From contig NZ_FNYL01000009.1 of NCBI RefSeq assembly GCF_900109045.1, positions 1-64,000 on the forward strand: 64,000 nucleotides of DNA. Reading direction: 5' to 3'. The translations under genes and the position numbers were made by a program. Shown here one piece after another: positions 1 through 10,383 of the stretch. The notes beneath the pieces were generated by a model that ran no database searches, had not been told where the DNA came from, and worked only from the letters and a program-made list of their open reading frames with translations. Source of the stretch: Dyadobacter sp. SG02 (GTDB taxonomy: Bacteria; Bacteroidota; Bacteroidia; Cytophagales; Spirosomataceae). How positions within the stretch are numbered: position 1 is the stretch's first letter; each line of letters begins with the position of its first letter.

Positions 1-183
1 CTGGATTTGCCGGAAGGCGGAGTGCTTGAGGTTAAAATCTATAACCTTTCCGGCAACCAGGTGAAGGCATTTAAACAAATGAGCCGTGTGCTGGATGTGA
101 AAGGACTTTCGTCTGGCAAGTACATGCTCAAAACAGTTTCGGAGAATGGACAGGTCTATGAAAAGACTTTCATGATCCCCTAA
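1..183 (+). CDS. C-terminal end of a T9SS-exported protein (partial)
   Basis: The frame is open from the first base and stops at TAA 181-183, giving about 60 residues of the C-terminus only. The pattern VKIYNLSGNQVKAF, then LSSGKYMLK and a final YEKTFMIP, is that of the type A sorting domain that sends proteins through the type IX secretion system of Bacteroidota. The passenger part lies left of the window, so its function cannot be told. A strong terminator follows 25 bases after the stop. Confidence 0.85.
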   Translation: MDLPEGGVLEVKIYNLSGNQVKAFKQMSRVLDVKGLSSGKYMLKTVSENGQVYEKTFMIP

Positions 184-207
184 ACTGTCCATCTGATGTT
201 AAAAATT

Positions 208-251
208 CTGGCAGCGGTCAAGTAAGTGACTGCTGCCAGAGTTTTTATTTT
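208..251 (+). terminator. Rho-independent terminator
   Basis: Two 13-base arms (208-220 and 227-239) pair with one G-T wobble around a 6-base loop and are followed by a T-rich tract at 242-251. It sits directly after the sorting-domain gene. Confidence 0.85.
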
Positions 252-931
252 AAACGAATACCTACTCTCAACCTGCTATCGGCGCTTATATTCCCGCCTA
301 CCCCGCCAGCTTCGACAAAATAACAGCTGTCATTTGACAAGATTCTGTCACGTTCGAATTGTCGAATTAATACACATTTGCAATGGACGCCTTACGCTCC
401 GATCCGTAAGTACCTACAAGACCGCACTCCTCGCACCCATATTTCGATCCTCCCAGAAAACCCACTACCCGCGGCCTCTTAAACAGCGGCTATCACAAAC
501 AGCCATTTTTATATCAAGCAGTTCTACTATTTCTATTTCGATAGCTACTACTAACCATATACGTTTATGTAAAAGTATATCGGATGACATCTAGTTTACA
601 GATGAGCTAAAATAGAAATAGTGTGATTGCCGGTCACGACGTATATCTATATATCCGATTATAAATACTTTGTATTTAAGTTTGCCTACAATCGCCAATT
701 TTTAAATAACAATTAGACCGAATATAGATAAAATAGCAGCAAGTTCCTTTTCGGCATATTTCGAAAAGTGAATATTGTAAAAGTACAATAAACACTGTTC
801 AGATTCCAGGCAAGGTAGGCTTTTAGCCCGATGCCCAGAGCGAGTTTTATCTTCCCAATCTTATGAGCATTCACTGCGGACTCTTGTTAACGGATGGGCC
901 ATTACTCCTTCCATGAAGGCGACGGGCGAAC
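252..931. other. Gene-free stretch
   Basis: About 680 bases without a supportable gene. The open frame at 226-594 has no recognisable protein features and begins inside the terminator. No repeat or RNA gene was seen. Confidence 0.5.
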
Positions 932-960
932 TAAAAGTCAGCCAGAGAGAAAGGCTGACT
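932..960 (-). terminator. Terminator after the subtilisin relic
   Basis: Perfect 8-base arms (936-943 and 953-960) around a 9-base loop, with TTTAG following on the minus strand. It lies 45 bases beyond the stop of the protease relic. Confidence 0.6.
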
Positions 961-1004
961 GACTTGGTCAATGGGGTGCCTAACTATAAAGGGATTCAGA
1001 ACTC

Positions 1005-1605
1005 CTATTTTGATAAAGCTGCATTTACATCAAGTCGCCCTCCTGTTACAGTCTTTCCGGCCAGGGAAGCCGTTGGGACAGCGCTTGATAAAATGGCATT
1101 CCTGATCTGTGCCACAGAGGCTCCCGGGGGCTTAGAAGCATAAAGCGCGACAGCGCCGCTCACATGAGGAGTTGCCATGGAAGTTCCATAAGACAAATAG
1201 GTGTTGAATGCAGTTGTGGAATTAATCGCAACACCCGGCGCTCCAATATCGACAGTGGTCGCACCATATTGAGAGAAGCTTGCCAGAGCCCCGTTTTTGT
1301 CAATCGCAGCCACGGATATTACATTCGGCAAATTGTAATTTGCAGGATAGCTCGCCGTCAAATCAGTATTGGTTCCCGCATTTCCTGCCGCTGCAATAAA
1401 CATAATACCCGCATTGTTGGCACGGCTGATGGCATCATAAAGTGTTTTTGAATATCCACCTCCACCCAAGAATTGTTGTTGGCAACAACGTTGAGACCAC
1501 GGCTTTTCAAATTAGTGAGGTAGTCGACCGCTTTGATGGCATTGGCCGTGGCACCTCCTCTTCTCCCGAGGAATTTGGCGGAATAACATAGTACAGCTGT
1601 TACTA
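1005..1605 (-). pseudogene. S8 subtilisin-like serine protease, N-truncated and frameshifted
   Basis: The C-terminal 150 residues are clear: GIMFIAAAGN (oxyanion-hole region), NVISVAAID, and GTSMATPHVSG with the catalytic serine, ending TGGRLDVNAALSK. Upstream of 1469 the homology continues in another frame (SAKFLGRRGGATANAIKAV... then NNNSW). The two parts join if one G is restored in the G-run around 1465-1468, giving NNSWGGGGYS. The part carrying the catalytic Asp and His and any signal peptide is missing; beyond about 1605 the sequence is full of stops. The family is usually exported and degrades protein. This copy cannot make an active enzyme even if the frameshift is a sequencing error. 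Confidence 0.8.
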
Positions 1606-1669
1606 GGGGGTTCTTTGGTTGGCTAGCTAGTCGCGCCTACAATAATATCGTCAGTCACAGACCGATTTG

Positions 1670-2278
1670 TTACGGTAGCGCTATTTGCGGATCGTAACCG
1701 GCTGCAATGGTACTTACCAAAGAAGGTGGGGTCAATACTTCTACATAGCTATCCAAAAAAAGACTTGTAGTTTCGTAACCGAAGGGCGTCCATAAATGGA
1801 GCTTGTCGGCCATTTTCAGATAGGGTTGGCTGCCGTGACTGATGAACACACCGTCCGGCAACTTATCGATCGCTGCCTGAAACGTTACTTTGGTTTTACC
1901 GTTTATCCTCTCTTGATGCAAGACCTGGTCTATTTGGGCAATAGGTGTTTTGAGGTCAAAACCGTGCTCCGGATTTCCTTCCGTCCAACATCGTTTAAAC
2001 CGGTTGAAATCGTCTCTTCGACACTCGGCGCATGGTCGGTGCCCAGCGGAAAATCCCGTAGCTTCATCCAAAAAGAACAGTTCTGTCCAGCGGTTTGGAG
2101 TCATAACGACGCGGTGACGCCCCTTAAATTGAAGCAGACAGGTGATCCACGGCCTTACCCTAAATGCTCGTATTATTTCTTTGCGGTCATTGTGAATTAC
2201 ACCACGGTTGCCCGTCCAATGTCCTCGCGCAGCGGTAAAAATCAGTTGTCCGTAAGGGTCTACGCGATTTTGAAGCAT
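1670..2278 (-). CDS. Conserved protein of unknown function with a GHRPCAECRR motif
   Basis: ATG start at 2278; 202 residues. It shows NRVDPYGQL near the N-terminus, ARGHWTGNRG, ELFFLDEATGFSAGHRPCAECRR in the middle, and a C-terminus with HLWTPFGYE. I recognise this arrangement from an unnamed bacterial family of about 200 residues; the CAEC pair resembles the Cys pair of Ada-type zinc sites, but no function is established to my knowledge. No signal peptide or membrane segment, so probably cytoplasmic. It lies 82 bases downstream of the MarR-GNAT gene on the same strand and may share its transcript. Confidence 0.75.
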   Translation of the reverse strand: MLQNRVDPYGQLIFTAARGHWTGNRGVIHNDRKEIIRAFRVRPWITCLLQFKGRHRVVMTPNRWTELFFLDEATGFSAGHRPCAECRRDDFNRFKRCWTEGNPEHGFDLKTPIAQIDQVLHQERINGKTKVTFQAAIDKLPDGVFISHGSQPYLKMADKLHLWTPFGYETTSLFLDSYVEVLTPPSLVSTIAAGYDPQIALP

Positions 2279-2360
2279 ATGGCAGCAAATTTAATGTTTA
2301 TAAAGGCAACTTCGCTGAATCATCGTGATGTAGCAGACCGCAAAACATTCCGACGCCTGT

Positions 2361-3302
2361 TTAAGCGATTTTGTGGTTTAGCACGAGCTCATAACGTTCT
2401 TCATGCAACACCTGTCCCCACTGTTTCAATTCTTGGGATGCAGTAAGCTCGAAGCCTACTTTTTTATACATGACAATGGCCTTCTTCTGCACATCGGTGG
2501 TCATCAGATAGACGCGATCAAGGGAGCTTTGCTGACAGTACGATAGGGCAGTTTCCAATAACTTTTTGCCAATACCGGTACCCCGGAGAATAGGGCGGAC
2601 CAAGAACCATCTTATTTGAGCTTCATTGTTCGGGCGGCTTTGAACAGCAATGCAGCCTACAATTTCCCCATTGTAACGCGCCAGCCAGACTTTATCTTTT
2701 TCGGGTTTATAACATCCCAGGAAATCATAAAATGTCTTTACTACGTAGGCTTCGAAATTATCCGAGTAACCTTCTTCCTGGGCATAAAGGATACCATGTA
2801 AATAAATCAGGTAACCGATATCGCCGGGTTTTAACCCCTCCTCATAGACGACCTGCTCAGATAGCAACTGATTTGTGTAATTGGCCGATAGCAGGTTTTC
2901 GATGGTGCTCATGGAGTTGACGAGCAATTGCTGTTCATCGGGGTTTAACCGGGCAACAAAACTGGTAATTTGTCCGTCCTGTTTTTCCTTCAATGAGGCC
3001 AGCAGTGATTCCCCCGTTTCCGTAAGTTTCAGATCGAACGCACGGCCGTCGGCCGCCGATGGAACCTTTGCGAGCAGGCCATTCTTCATCATGTCTTTTA
3101 TCATGCGGCTTAGATATCCCTTATCCAGGTTCAGCAGATCGCTCAGCTGCTGGGCGGTTACAGAGTCCCTCTCCCCTATCTCATAAAGTACCCTTACTTC
3201 TGATAATGAATATGGACTCTCCAAAAAATGGTTGTTCAGTAATCCCAGGTAAGAAGTATAAAATCGATTAAACCGGCGGATTTGGTGTATGTTCTTTTTC
3301 AT
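2361..3302 (-). CDS. MarR-family regulator fused to a GNAT acetyltransferase
   Basis: The ATG at 3302 (MKKNIHQIRRFNRFY) is preferred over a TTG 12 codons upstream, which falls inside the operator. Residues 1-140 form a MarR winged helix, with TAQQLSDLLNLDKGYLSRMI as recognition region and a DGRAFDLKLT wing. From about residue 160 a GNAT domain follows, with the acetyl-CoA loop VRPILRGTGIGKKLLETAL and the family's MYKKVGFE. Such two-domain proteins are known in bacteria; the acetyl acceptor is unknown. A perfect inverted repeat upstream suggests autorepression. Most likely complete and functional. Confidence 0.88.
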   Translation of the reverse strand: MKKNIHQIRRFNRFYTSYLGLLNNHFLESPYSLSEVRVLYEIGERDSVTAQQLSDLLNLDKGYLSRMIKDMMKNGLLAKVPSAADGRAFDLKLTETGESLLASLKEKQDGQITSFVARLNPDEQQLLVNSMSTIENLLSANYTNQLLSEQVVYEEGLKPGDIGYLIYLHGILYAQEEGYSDNFEAYVVKTFYDFLGCYKPEKDKVWLARYNGEIVGCIAVQSRPNNEAQIRWFLVRPILRGTGIGKKLLETALSYCQQSSLDRVYLMTTDVQKKAIVMYKKVGFELTASQELKQWGQVLHEERYELVLNHKIA

Positions 3303-3320
3303 AAAGTAAAAGTACATAAA

Positions 3321-3343
3321 TATAGTTGCTTTTGTCAACTATA
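3321..3343. promoter_or_regulatory. Inverted-repeat operator upstream of the MarR-GNAT gene
   Basis: Perfect 8-base arms TATAGTTG / CAACTATA separated by 7 bases, ending 19 bases before the ATG at 3302. Symmetry, spacing and position fit a MarR dimer site overlapping the promoter. Confidence 0.65.
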
Positions 3344-3509
3344 TAAAAATAAAGGGCCACCGCTCCAACGAATTCGCACGAACTGAGGGAGACTGTCTTG
3401 GATAGTAGGAATTTTTTTATGCTTGACGCGCTTTATTGATTGAACTCGAAAGTGAAACTATAGAGCTTTCGCCTCGACAATTATTCACGTCCCAGGGAAT
3501 GTCCGGCAC

Positions 3510-3896
3510 CGGACTGTGATTATGACGGGCTATGTAACATACAACCTTCCGCCCTGAACCTGGTCGGACGATAGCTCGTCGGCATTTTGCATATCAGAGG
3601 CATTAACCAGCGATTTCAGTCTTGACGACATCGCAAAGAGCTTTCAAAAATCGTATTTTCAACCATTGGACAGCGGCTGGTGAAGTATTCGATGTTGGCA
3701 TTGCGGCCAGGAAAGCGATCTGTCGACCATCGAGAGCAGTCAGAGCAGATTTGGCGGGTGGTTTTGATGAACAAGAAAATGAGAACGGCTCATTAATGAG
3801 GATACTACCGTTGTTATTAATATCCGCAATCTCCCAATTACGGAGCGATTTCGATACATCAAGCAAGTTTTGTCGATCACCGACGACTTCAGCTAG
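3510..3896 (+). pseudogene. ADP-ribosylglycohydrolase relic
   Basis: Pieces of the family appear in order but in different plus-strand frames: MTGYVTYNLPP, a TGA at 3555-3557, then TWSDDSSSAFCISEALTSDF and SLDDIAKSF. After a frameshift come WTAAGEVFDVGIA, DLAGGFDEQENENGSLMRILPL, and after another shift ITERFRYIKQVLSIT, ending at TAG 3894-3896. In intact members TWSDDS carries metal-binding acidic residues and NGSLMR is conserved. At least one nonsense codon and two or three frameshifts mean it is dead. Both termini are missing. The family removes ADP-ribose from targets. A long minus-strand frame over 3603-3941 is only its shadow. Confidence 0.8.
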
Positions 3897-4142
3897 CTCA
3901 GCGGCACCTGCACCATTTAGGAACACCTGCGCGTTTAACAAATGGTGCTACTTTCGACGTTTATACTCCCGTTGGCCAATTTTTCAGTGGAAATAATGCA
4001 TTCAAATAGGTTCTTCTCCCTGGTGACAACAGACGATGATATATTCTGTAGCCGTAATAGCTGTTAAAAAATCGGCAGTTGTTTTTTCAGGGAGTTTTAC
4101 CGTAGCCGAAGTAGTAAAAATTCCATCCTGTTTTTATAGGGA

Positions 4143-7100
4143 TTAATTGTCGACATTATCTGCAAGATGCTTGGGAAAATAGATTAGGAATTCGCTCCCA
4201 ACGCCAACCGTACTTTCAACCTGGATACTTCCGCCAGCGGCCTCAATAATCTTCTTAGCCAGGTAAAGCCCGATCCCCTGTCCATCATTGTCAAGCAGAA
4301 GTCTTTGGTATTTGCCAAAAATCTTCTTTATATCACTTTGGCTAATGCCTCTGCCATTGTCCTTAACAGCCAAAATAGTGAATTCGCTGCCGGCCCAGGT
4401 TTGAATTGTAATGGCAGGTGGCTGGGCCGAACGGTATTTAATCGCGTTGGAGACCAGGTTGAAAAGTATGCTCCGCAGGTTCTTCTTGGAAAAATGGATG
4501 TGGCCTCCCTTTAAATCTATTTTGATGCCGGCACCGGTCTGTTTGATCTTGTCAGCCAAGCTCCATAAGACATTATCCACAATTTCATTCAGATCAACTG
4601 TTTCTGCCGAAAGGGCTTCGTCTTCGATCCTTGCCACAGCTGAAATCTGCTTGACAAGCTGTCTGAAATTTTTCACCGAATCACTGACTATCCCCATAAA
4701 AGGCTTAAAGTCGGGGTTACCCGTCGGCATATCATCCATTAGCTCGATGCTGGCTTCTATGCTATGAAGTGGCTCCAACAGGTCATGGGAGGCCATATGC
4801 ACAAAATTGTCCAGGTCGGCATTAATGCGCGTAAGGATTTCATTCTTTTTGTCAAGCTCTTGCTGAGTGTTTTTCAACTCGGTAATGTCATTGAAGGTAA
4901 TAATAGCCCCGGTCCTCTTATTACCTAGCTTGCGGACATAGGGCATTGTCATAACCTGGTACCATTTGCCATCATTGGCCTGGACTTCACGTGTGATCGG
5001 CAAACCATCTTTAAGCACCTTATTGATGTCCTCAGAAAGGGTTTCAAACCTGAAATTGGTTGAGATATTGGTGATTGACCTTCCAATGTCACTTTCCAGC
5101 AGGTTAATGTGCCGGACCGTCCCAGGCGAAAACCGCATCAGCCTCAGGTCAGAGCTTACAAAGAGCTGGCCATTGATATTACTTTTGAAATAGTTGTTCA
5201 GATCATCATTGAGCTCTAACAGCTCCTTATTTTTCTGCTGGTAATCCGCATTAATCGTGTGCAGTTCTTCGTTGATCGACTGCATTTCCTCGTTAGTACT
5301 TTGCATCTCCTCATTGGCCGACAACAGCTCCTCGTTAAAGGATTGCATATTTTCATTCAATGAAAACAGCTTTTCGTTGGCCGTAGCCAGCTCCTCTTTC
5401 AGCTCTTTATTCTCCTGCTCCAAACTGCTGGTATAATCATCCAGGTAGAGTCTTTCGTCAAATACCATGGCCCCTTGAGCTAATGGGCCGGACTGGTCTT
5501 GCTCACTAAACTGGACAACCAGAAACCCATTGGGGCGGCCTTTAAGAATCATCGGACTCACCGAAAGGCTTACATTGACTTGATGCTGGCCCTGCTCAAT
5601 AAGGATGCCTGTCACCACTGCTCTATGTTGGGTCTCTTTTACCTTATTACAAGCCGTCTTGAACGCAACGCTTAACGGGCCCGGCAAAAGCTCGGTCAGA
5701 TCGTTAGTAAAGTGTTGTTGAATTAGGAACCGGCCTGTCGGGCCATACGATTTAAGTACCCGATTGTTTTCATCTATACAAACAACCAGCCGCTGGTCTT
5801 CACTGTAAATGGTCTCATTGATGGCGCCATCCAGCGTCCTGTCGGGAGTTTTCACAGTTTCTATTTGAGCAGGTCGCAAACTGGCAGGCTTTAAGTAAAT
5901 ATATTCAGGAACGGTAAATGACTCAAAGTTGACAAAAGGATTTGCATCCAACTTTTTATAGATCTTAAATTTCTTGCTGACCACTTCCAGGCCCCTAATT
6001 ATCGGCAGCGGGTTCTCGCTGGACCCTAAAAAAAGAAAACCCTGTGGTTTGAGACCAAACAGGAGCATTTGATAAATCTTTTGTTGCAACACCGGGGTCA
6101 TGTAGATTAACAGGTTGCGACAGCTGATCAGATTCATGTTGCAATATGGTGGGTTTTTGACCAGGTCGTGCCTTGAAAAAATGACCATTCTACGTAATTC
6201 GGCTGTTACCTTGTAGCCGTCCCCTTCCGGCACGAAATACTTCTCCAGGCGCACCTTGGGAATAGTTGCCACCACAGCTTTTGTGTAAATACCCTTTCCG
6301 GCATGTGCCAGGGCAGCAGCATCGATATCGGTAGCGAAAATCTTTACTTTATGTTCTTCTGCTTTGCTGCCGAGCAGCTCGCTGAGTATGATAGCCATGG
6401 AATAAGCTTCTTCACCGCTAGCGCAACCTGCGACCCATATCCTGATCTCCTGGCCTGGCTCAAGCGTTTTGATCATGGCGGGGAACACCCGGGTTTCAAG
6501 GTAATCAAAGGCTTGCCGGTCGCGAAAAAAAGCAGTGACACTGATCAGAAAATCCTTAGCAAGTGTGTCAATTTCTTTGGGGCTCCGTTTGGCAAATTCG
6601 AGGTAATTTTTCAGGTTCTCAAAATTATTATATGCCGCCCTTCTCTTGATCCGTCTCAGGATGGTCGCCTGCTTGTAGTCCGAAAAATCCAAGGGTAGCT
6701 GTTGGTTGATCAAAGCTATAAAGCCAGCTACATTGTCCCCGTCAGTGATTGCCCCCGCCAGCAATTCGATCTCCCGCATGACGTAATCTTCAATTACGCG
6801 GGGCATCGCCTCAGGTTCAACAATGAAATCCACCATACCTGTAGCCACTGCATTGTGGGGCATACTGCTGAATTCGGTGGTTTTGGGGTTACGCGCAATG
6901 ATCATCCCGCCAGCTTTTTTAATGGCTTTTACACCCTCACTCCCATCAGCGCCCATGCCTGAGAGAATTACACCGATCGCTTTGGGGCCACGGTCCAAAG
7001 CAAGGGAATTGAAAAAGGTATTGATGGTCAGGTGCGGGCCCCGGATGTTGTCTTTCTTACTTAAATACAAGCGGCCGTTTTCAATGGTCATGAACTTGTC

Positions 7101-7343
7101 ACTGGGGATAATATAGACAAAATTAGCTGCGATCCTCACTGCATCTTTTGCCTCGACCATTTCCAGCTTGCTGCTGCACGAAAGGATTTCTGCCAGCCGG
7201 CTTTCATGATCGGCAGACAAATGCTGAACCACTATGTAGGCAACACCGTCCAGTGGAGTGTTTTCAAAAAAGGCCACCAGCTCATCAAGGCCGCCAGCCG
7301 ATGCGCCAATGGCGACTATATGATGTGGTTCGATTGGATCCAT
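4143..7343 (-). CDS. CheB-CheR-PAS-histidine kinase fusion protein
   Basis: The ATG at 7343 is chosen over a TTG three codons upstream. In order: a CheB methylesterase domain (about 1-190) with GASAGG, VVQH and GMGADG, the Ser-His-Asp catalytic triad; a CheR methyltransferase (about 200-470) with WVAGCASGEEAYS and NLISCRNLLIYM; a long coiled coil of NEELLSANEEMQS-type repeats (about 640-730); a PAS domain (about 735-845); and a histidine kinase with the H-box MASHDLLEP, N-box NLVSNAIKYR, DNGRGIS and GQGIGLYLAKKII. There is no receiver or membrane segment, so it is cytoplasmic. Such fusions are common in Bacteroidota without chemotaxis genes; the substrates are unknown and no partner regulator lies nearby. 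Confidence 0.92.
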   Translation of the reverse strand: MDPIEPHHIVAIGASAGGLDELVAFFENTPLDGVAYIVVQHLSADHESRLAEILSCSSKLEMVEAKDAVRIAANFVYIIPSDKFMTIENGRLYLSKKDNIRGPHLTINTFFNSLALDRGPKAIGVILSGMGADGSEGVKAIKKAGGMIIARNPKTTEFSSMPHNAVATGMVDFIVEPEAMPRVIEDYVMREIELLAGAITDGDNVAGFIALINQQLPLDFSDYKQATILRRIKRRAAYNNFENLKNYLEFAKRSPKEIDTLAKDFLISVTAFFRDRQAFDYLETRVFPAMIKTLEPGQEIRIWVAGCASGEEAYSMAIILSELLGSKAEEHKVKIFATDIDAAALAHAGKGIYTKAVVATIPKVRLEKYFVPEGDGYKVTAELRRMVIFSRHDLVKNPPYCNMNLISCRNLLIYMTPVLQQKIYQMLLFGLKPQGFLFLGSSENPLPIIRGLEVVSKKFKIYKKLDANPFVNFESFTVPEYIYLKPASLRPAQIETVKTPDRTLDGAINETIYSEDQRLVVCIDENNRVLKSYGPTGRFLIQQHFTNDLTELLPGPLSVAFKTACNKVKETQHRAVVTGILIEQGQHQVNVSLSVSPMILKGRPNGFLVVQFSEQDQSGPLAQGAMVFDERLYLDDYTSSLEQENKELKEELATANEKLFSLNENMQSFNEELLSANEEMQSTNEEMQSINEELHTINADYQQKNKELLELNDDLNNYFKSNINGQLFVSSDLRLMRFSPGTVRHINLLESDIGRSITNISTNFRFETLSEDINKVLKDGLPITREVQANDGKWYQVMTMPYVRKLGNKRTGAIITFNDITELKNTQQELDKKNEILTRINADLDNFVHMASHDLLEPLHSIEASIELMDDMPTGNPDFKPFMGIVSDSVKNFRQLVKQISAVARIEDEALSAETVDLNEIVDNVLWSLADKIKQTGAGIKIDLKGGHIHFSKKNLRSILFNLVSNAIKYRSAQPPAITIQTWAGSEFTILAVKDNGRGISQSDIKKIFGKYQRLLLDNDGQGIGLYLAKKIIEAAGGSIQVESTVGVGSEFLIYFPKHLADNVDN

Positions 7344-7548
7344 GATGGCCAAATATAATGAGGTACGTTAAGACGAAGTTGTCCTAAATTTTTACCCAAC
7401 AATCCTTACGGGCTTGCCAGTGGCTGGCTTTGATCAGTCAGAAGGGTCTGCCTAAATTTAAGACAAATAGGCGAGTAACTACCACTTTATATAAATGGCG
7501 GCGAAGCGTCCCTACATGAAGATATTTGATAATCAGCTTCATTTACTG

Positions 7549-10215
7549 CTAATGTAATTTTCCCGAGGAGAAAAACCTTACTGACTGGATAATCAGAAGC
7601 GGAAACAACCCGGCCCTCAATATTAATCCAAAAGACAGCATATCCAGATCCTGCAATGAGAGCATTTTTTTAATAAAAGGGATGTAATACGTTGCTACCA
7701 GGATCAAAATACACAAAGCCTGCGCCTGCCAAATGAATTTGTTTCGGGTGATTTCATTGCCAAAAAACTTTCCTTTTCCTGAATACAAATTGAAAACATG
7801 CAGCAATTGCGCCAGCGATAAAGCGTAGAAAGTAACCGTATTGCCTTCCTGGTGGCTCAATTCCAGCCGACTTGTTCCAAACCAAAATACACCTAAAACA
7901 AAGAGCGTCATGACCAGCGCATAATAAACAATCCTGCGCCAGTCTTTCCATTCGAGCACCGGCTTTTTAGGATCTCTGGGCGGGAACTGCATGAGTTTAT
8001 CATTCTCTTTACCCACACCCAATGCAAGGGCCGGGAATACATCTGTGACGATGTTGATAAAAAGGATTTGCAAGGGCAGCAACGGATTGCCTACATTCAA
8101 AAAACCCGCAAAAGTGACGACGAAAATCTCGCTCATATTACAAGAGAGCAGGAAGACGATAAACTTTCGGATATTCTCAAAAATGACTCGTCCCTGGCCA
8201 ATGGCCTTCACAATAGAAGCAAAAGAATCATCCTTTAAAATCATATCCGCAGCTTCTGCGGCAACGGCCGTGCCCCGCAGGCCCATGGCAATGCTTATGT
8301 CGGATTTTTTCAGCGCCGGTGCATCATTCACGCCGTCGCCGGTCATGCCGACGATGTCGCCCCGCTTTTGGTAGAAATCGATCATATCCAGTTTTTGGGC
8401 AGGGTTTACCCGCGCGAATACCTGGCATTTAAGCATCTTTTCCTGATCGGTTTTGGAAGAAAAATCAAATGATTGAAGGTCTTTTCCTGTCAAAACCAGC
8501 CGCTCATCCGGATGAACCAGATTGACTTGCCTGGCAATGTTCAAAGAAGTCGCAGGGTGGTCGCCCGTTACCATAATCACCTTAATACCGGCATCATGGC
8601 AAGCCAACAGGGTTGGCGTTACTTCTTTGCGCGGCGGGTCCAGGAAACCGATAAGGCCAAGGTAAGTGAGCTTTTCTTCCCTGGTAAAATCCGCGGAAGG
8701 CATTTGCGCTGATTCGCGGTAGGCAAAGGCCAGCGTGCGCAAGCCGTCGGCAGCCATGCGCTCGGAAATTTCGAGCTAGCTTTTTCTTGCACCGTCATTC
8801 TTCCAATGGCAAAGTTCAGATACTTCTTCAACCGCACCTTTGATAGCTACATAATAACTCGACGCCGACTCGTGCAGCGTGGCCATGATGCGCGTATCCG
8901 AGCTGAATGCTTCCTCGGCTTTTCTGATGTAGTTAGAACCTAAATCTTCCAAATCGACTCCTGCGGCCCGGGCAAATCGCAGCAGCGCAATTTCCACCGG
9001 ATCGCCTATCTGCTTCCTGTCCGAACGCCCGGAAGTCAGCTGGGCATTTTTGGCCAGCGCCCCTACCCTGGCCAGCAATGCAAATTCTTTGGAACTGGAA
9101 AGCCCTGTGTCCTCACCTATTAGCTCCATCGCCTCAGCCCCGGTTTTTTCCGGGTGCAGGATCACTGATAAATCGCCGGCGGGAAAATGAAGCTGCCGCA
9201 CTTCGATCTTGTTTTGAGTGAGCGTGCCCGTTTTATCCGTGAAAATAACATTGGTCCCTCCCAGCGTTTCAACTGCCGAAAGCCTTTTGACGATCACTTT
9301 TTTCTCTGCTAACCGGAGCATTCCGTAGGCCAGCGCGACTGTGGCTACCACCGACATTCCTTCCGGTATAGCAGCAATGGCAAGCGCAACGGCTGTTTCT
9401 ATCAACTGCTTGGTTTCTTCGCCACGAATCAATCCCACCGCTAAAAACGACATCGCTAATCCGATCGTGATCCAGATCAGCACTTTGGCAAGCGAATCGA
9501 GCTTCGCTTCCAGCGGCGTCGCGGTGCGTTTCGCCTGCTGGACCATCGTTGCGATTTTGCCCAGTTCGGTGGCCTGTCCAATGCCGGTAACAATAGCTTT
9601 CGCATTCCCGCTGGTGATCGCGGTTCCCTTGAATAACCGGTTATGTTGATCACCCAAAGGCGCGTCCGCGGGCGAAGGCTCCATACGCTTGGCAGATGGT
9701 ACCGATTCACCTGTCAATGCCGATTCATCGACTTCCAGCTGGTTGGTCTGGGCGATATTAGCATCCGCCGGGATCAAGTCACCGGCTTCCAGGACCAGAA
9801 TATCGCCCTCGGTGACGCGCTCGGAAGGAATTTCGTCGATTTGCCCATCCCTCAACACCCTCGCCGGCGTGGTATCGAGCTTGCGGAGCGCCTCCATGGA
9901 CTCGCGCGCGTTGTATTCCAATATGAAGCCTGTTGCTGCATTAATGATGATGACGGCAAGTACCGCGAAGCCTTCAACAGTGTCCCCTAACCAAAATGAC
10001 ACGATGGCCGCGGCCGCCAATATCCACACGATAAGGCTATTGACCTGCCTCAGCAATATCGACCAAAGGCTCTCAGGCTTTTCCTGGTTCAGCTCATTGA
10101 GGCCCAAACGCTCGTTCCTTGCTGCCGCCTCCGCAGTAGAAAGCCCTTTTGTAATGTCGGTTTGGAGCTCTTCCGCCAATTGCTGCGCGCTTATTTCCTG
10201 AAGGGATTTCGACAT
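7549..10215 (-). pseudogene. P-type cation ATPase (Ca2+-type), interrupted by one in-frame TAG
   Basis: ATG at 10215; the frame stops at TAG 8776-8778 after 479 residues, yet continues in the same frame to TAA at 7549 (about 888 residues in all, the normal length). The first part has the N-terminal domain, LTGESVPS, AIPEGMSVVATVALAYGM (M4) and the phosphorylation site DKTGTLT. The second has TGDGVNDAPALKKSD, NIVTDVFPALALG (M6) and the C-terminal membrane helices. The motifs resemble type IIA pumps that export Ca2+ or Mn2+. A single CAG-to-TAG change would explain it; a fresh mutation, an assembly error and suppression all remain open. It is divergent from the acetate kinase operon, with 168 bases between. 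Confidence 0.85.
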
Positions 10216-10383
10216 AGATTTTCATCCTAAAACATGTATTAAATGACACTTTGCAAAATGTGTGCTATCAGATAAAAAGATGATATGGATACTCATTTCA
10301 AAAGATGATCCTGATCACCCTTTTTACAGGCTCGATAGTGGTATCTTGCGTTAAACACCATCCGATGAAAGGGCTTGATCAAT

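Noticed and set aside
226..594. Open frame of 122 codons after the first terminator
   Set aside because: It begins inside the terminator, has no family features and unusual composition.
913..1143. Plus-strand frame over the protease
   Set aside because: Antisense of the subtilisin reading, which shows clear motifs.
3603..3941. Minus-strand frame of 112 codons
   Set aside because: Shadow of the ADP-ribosylglycohydrolase relic on the plus strand.
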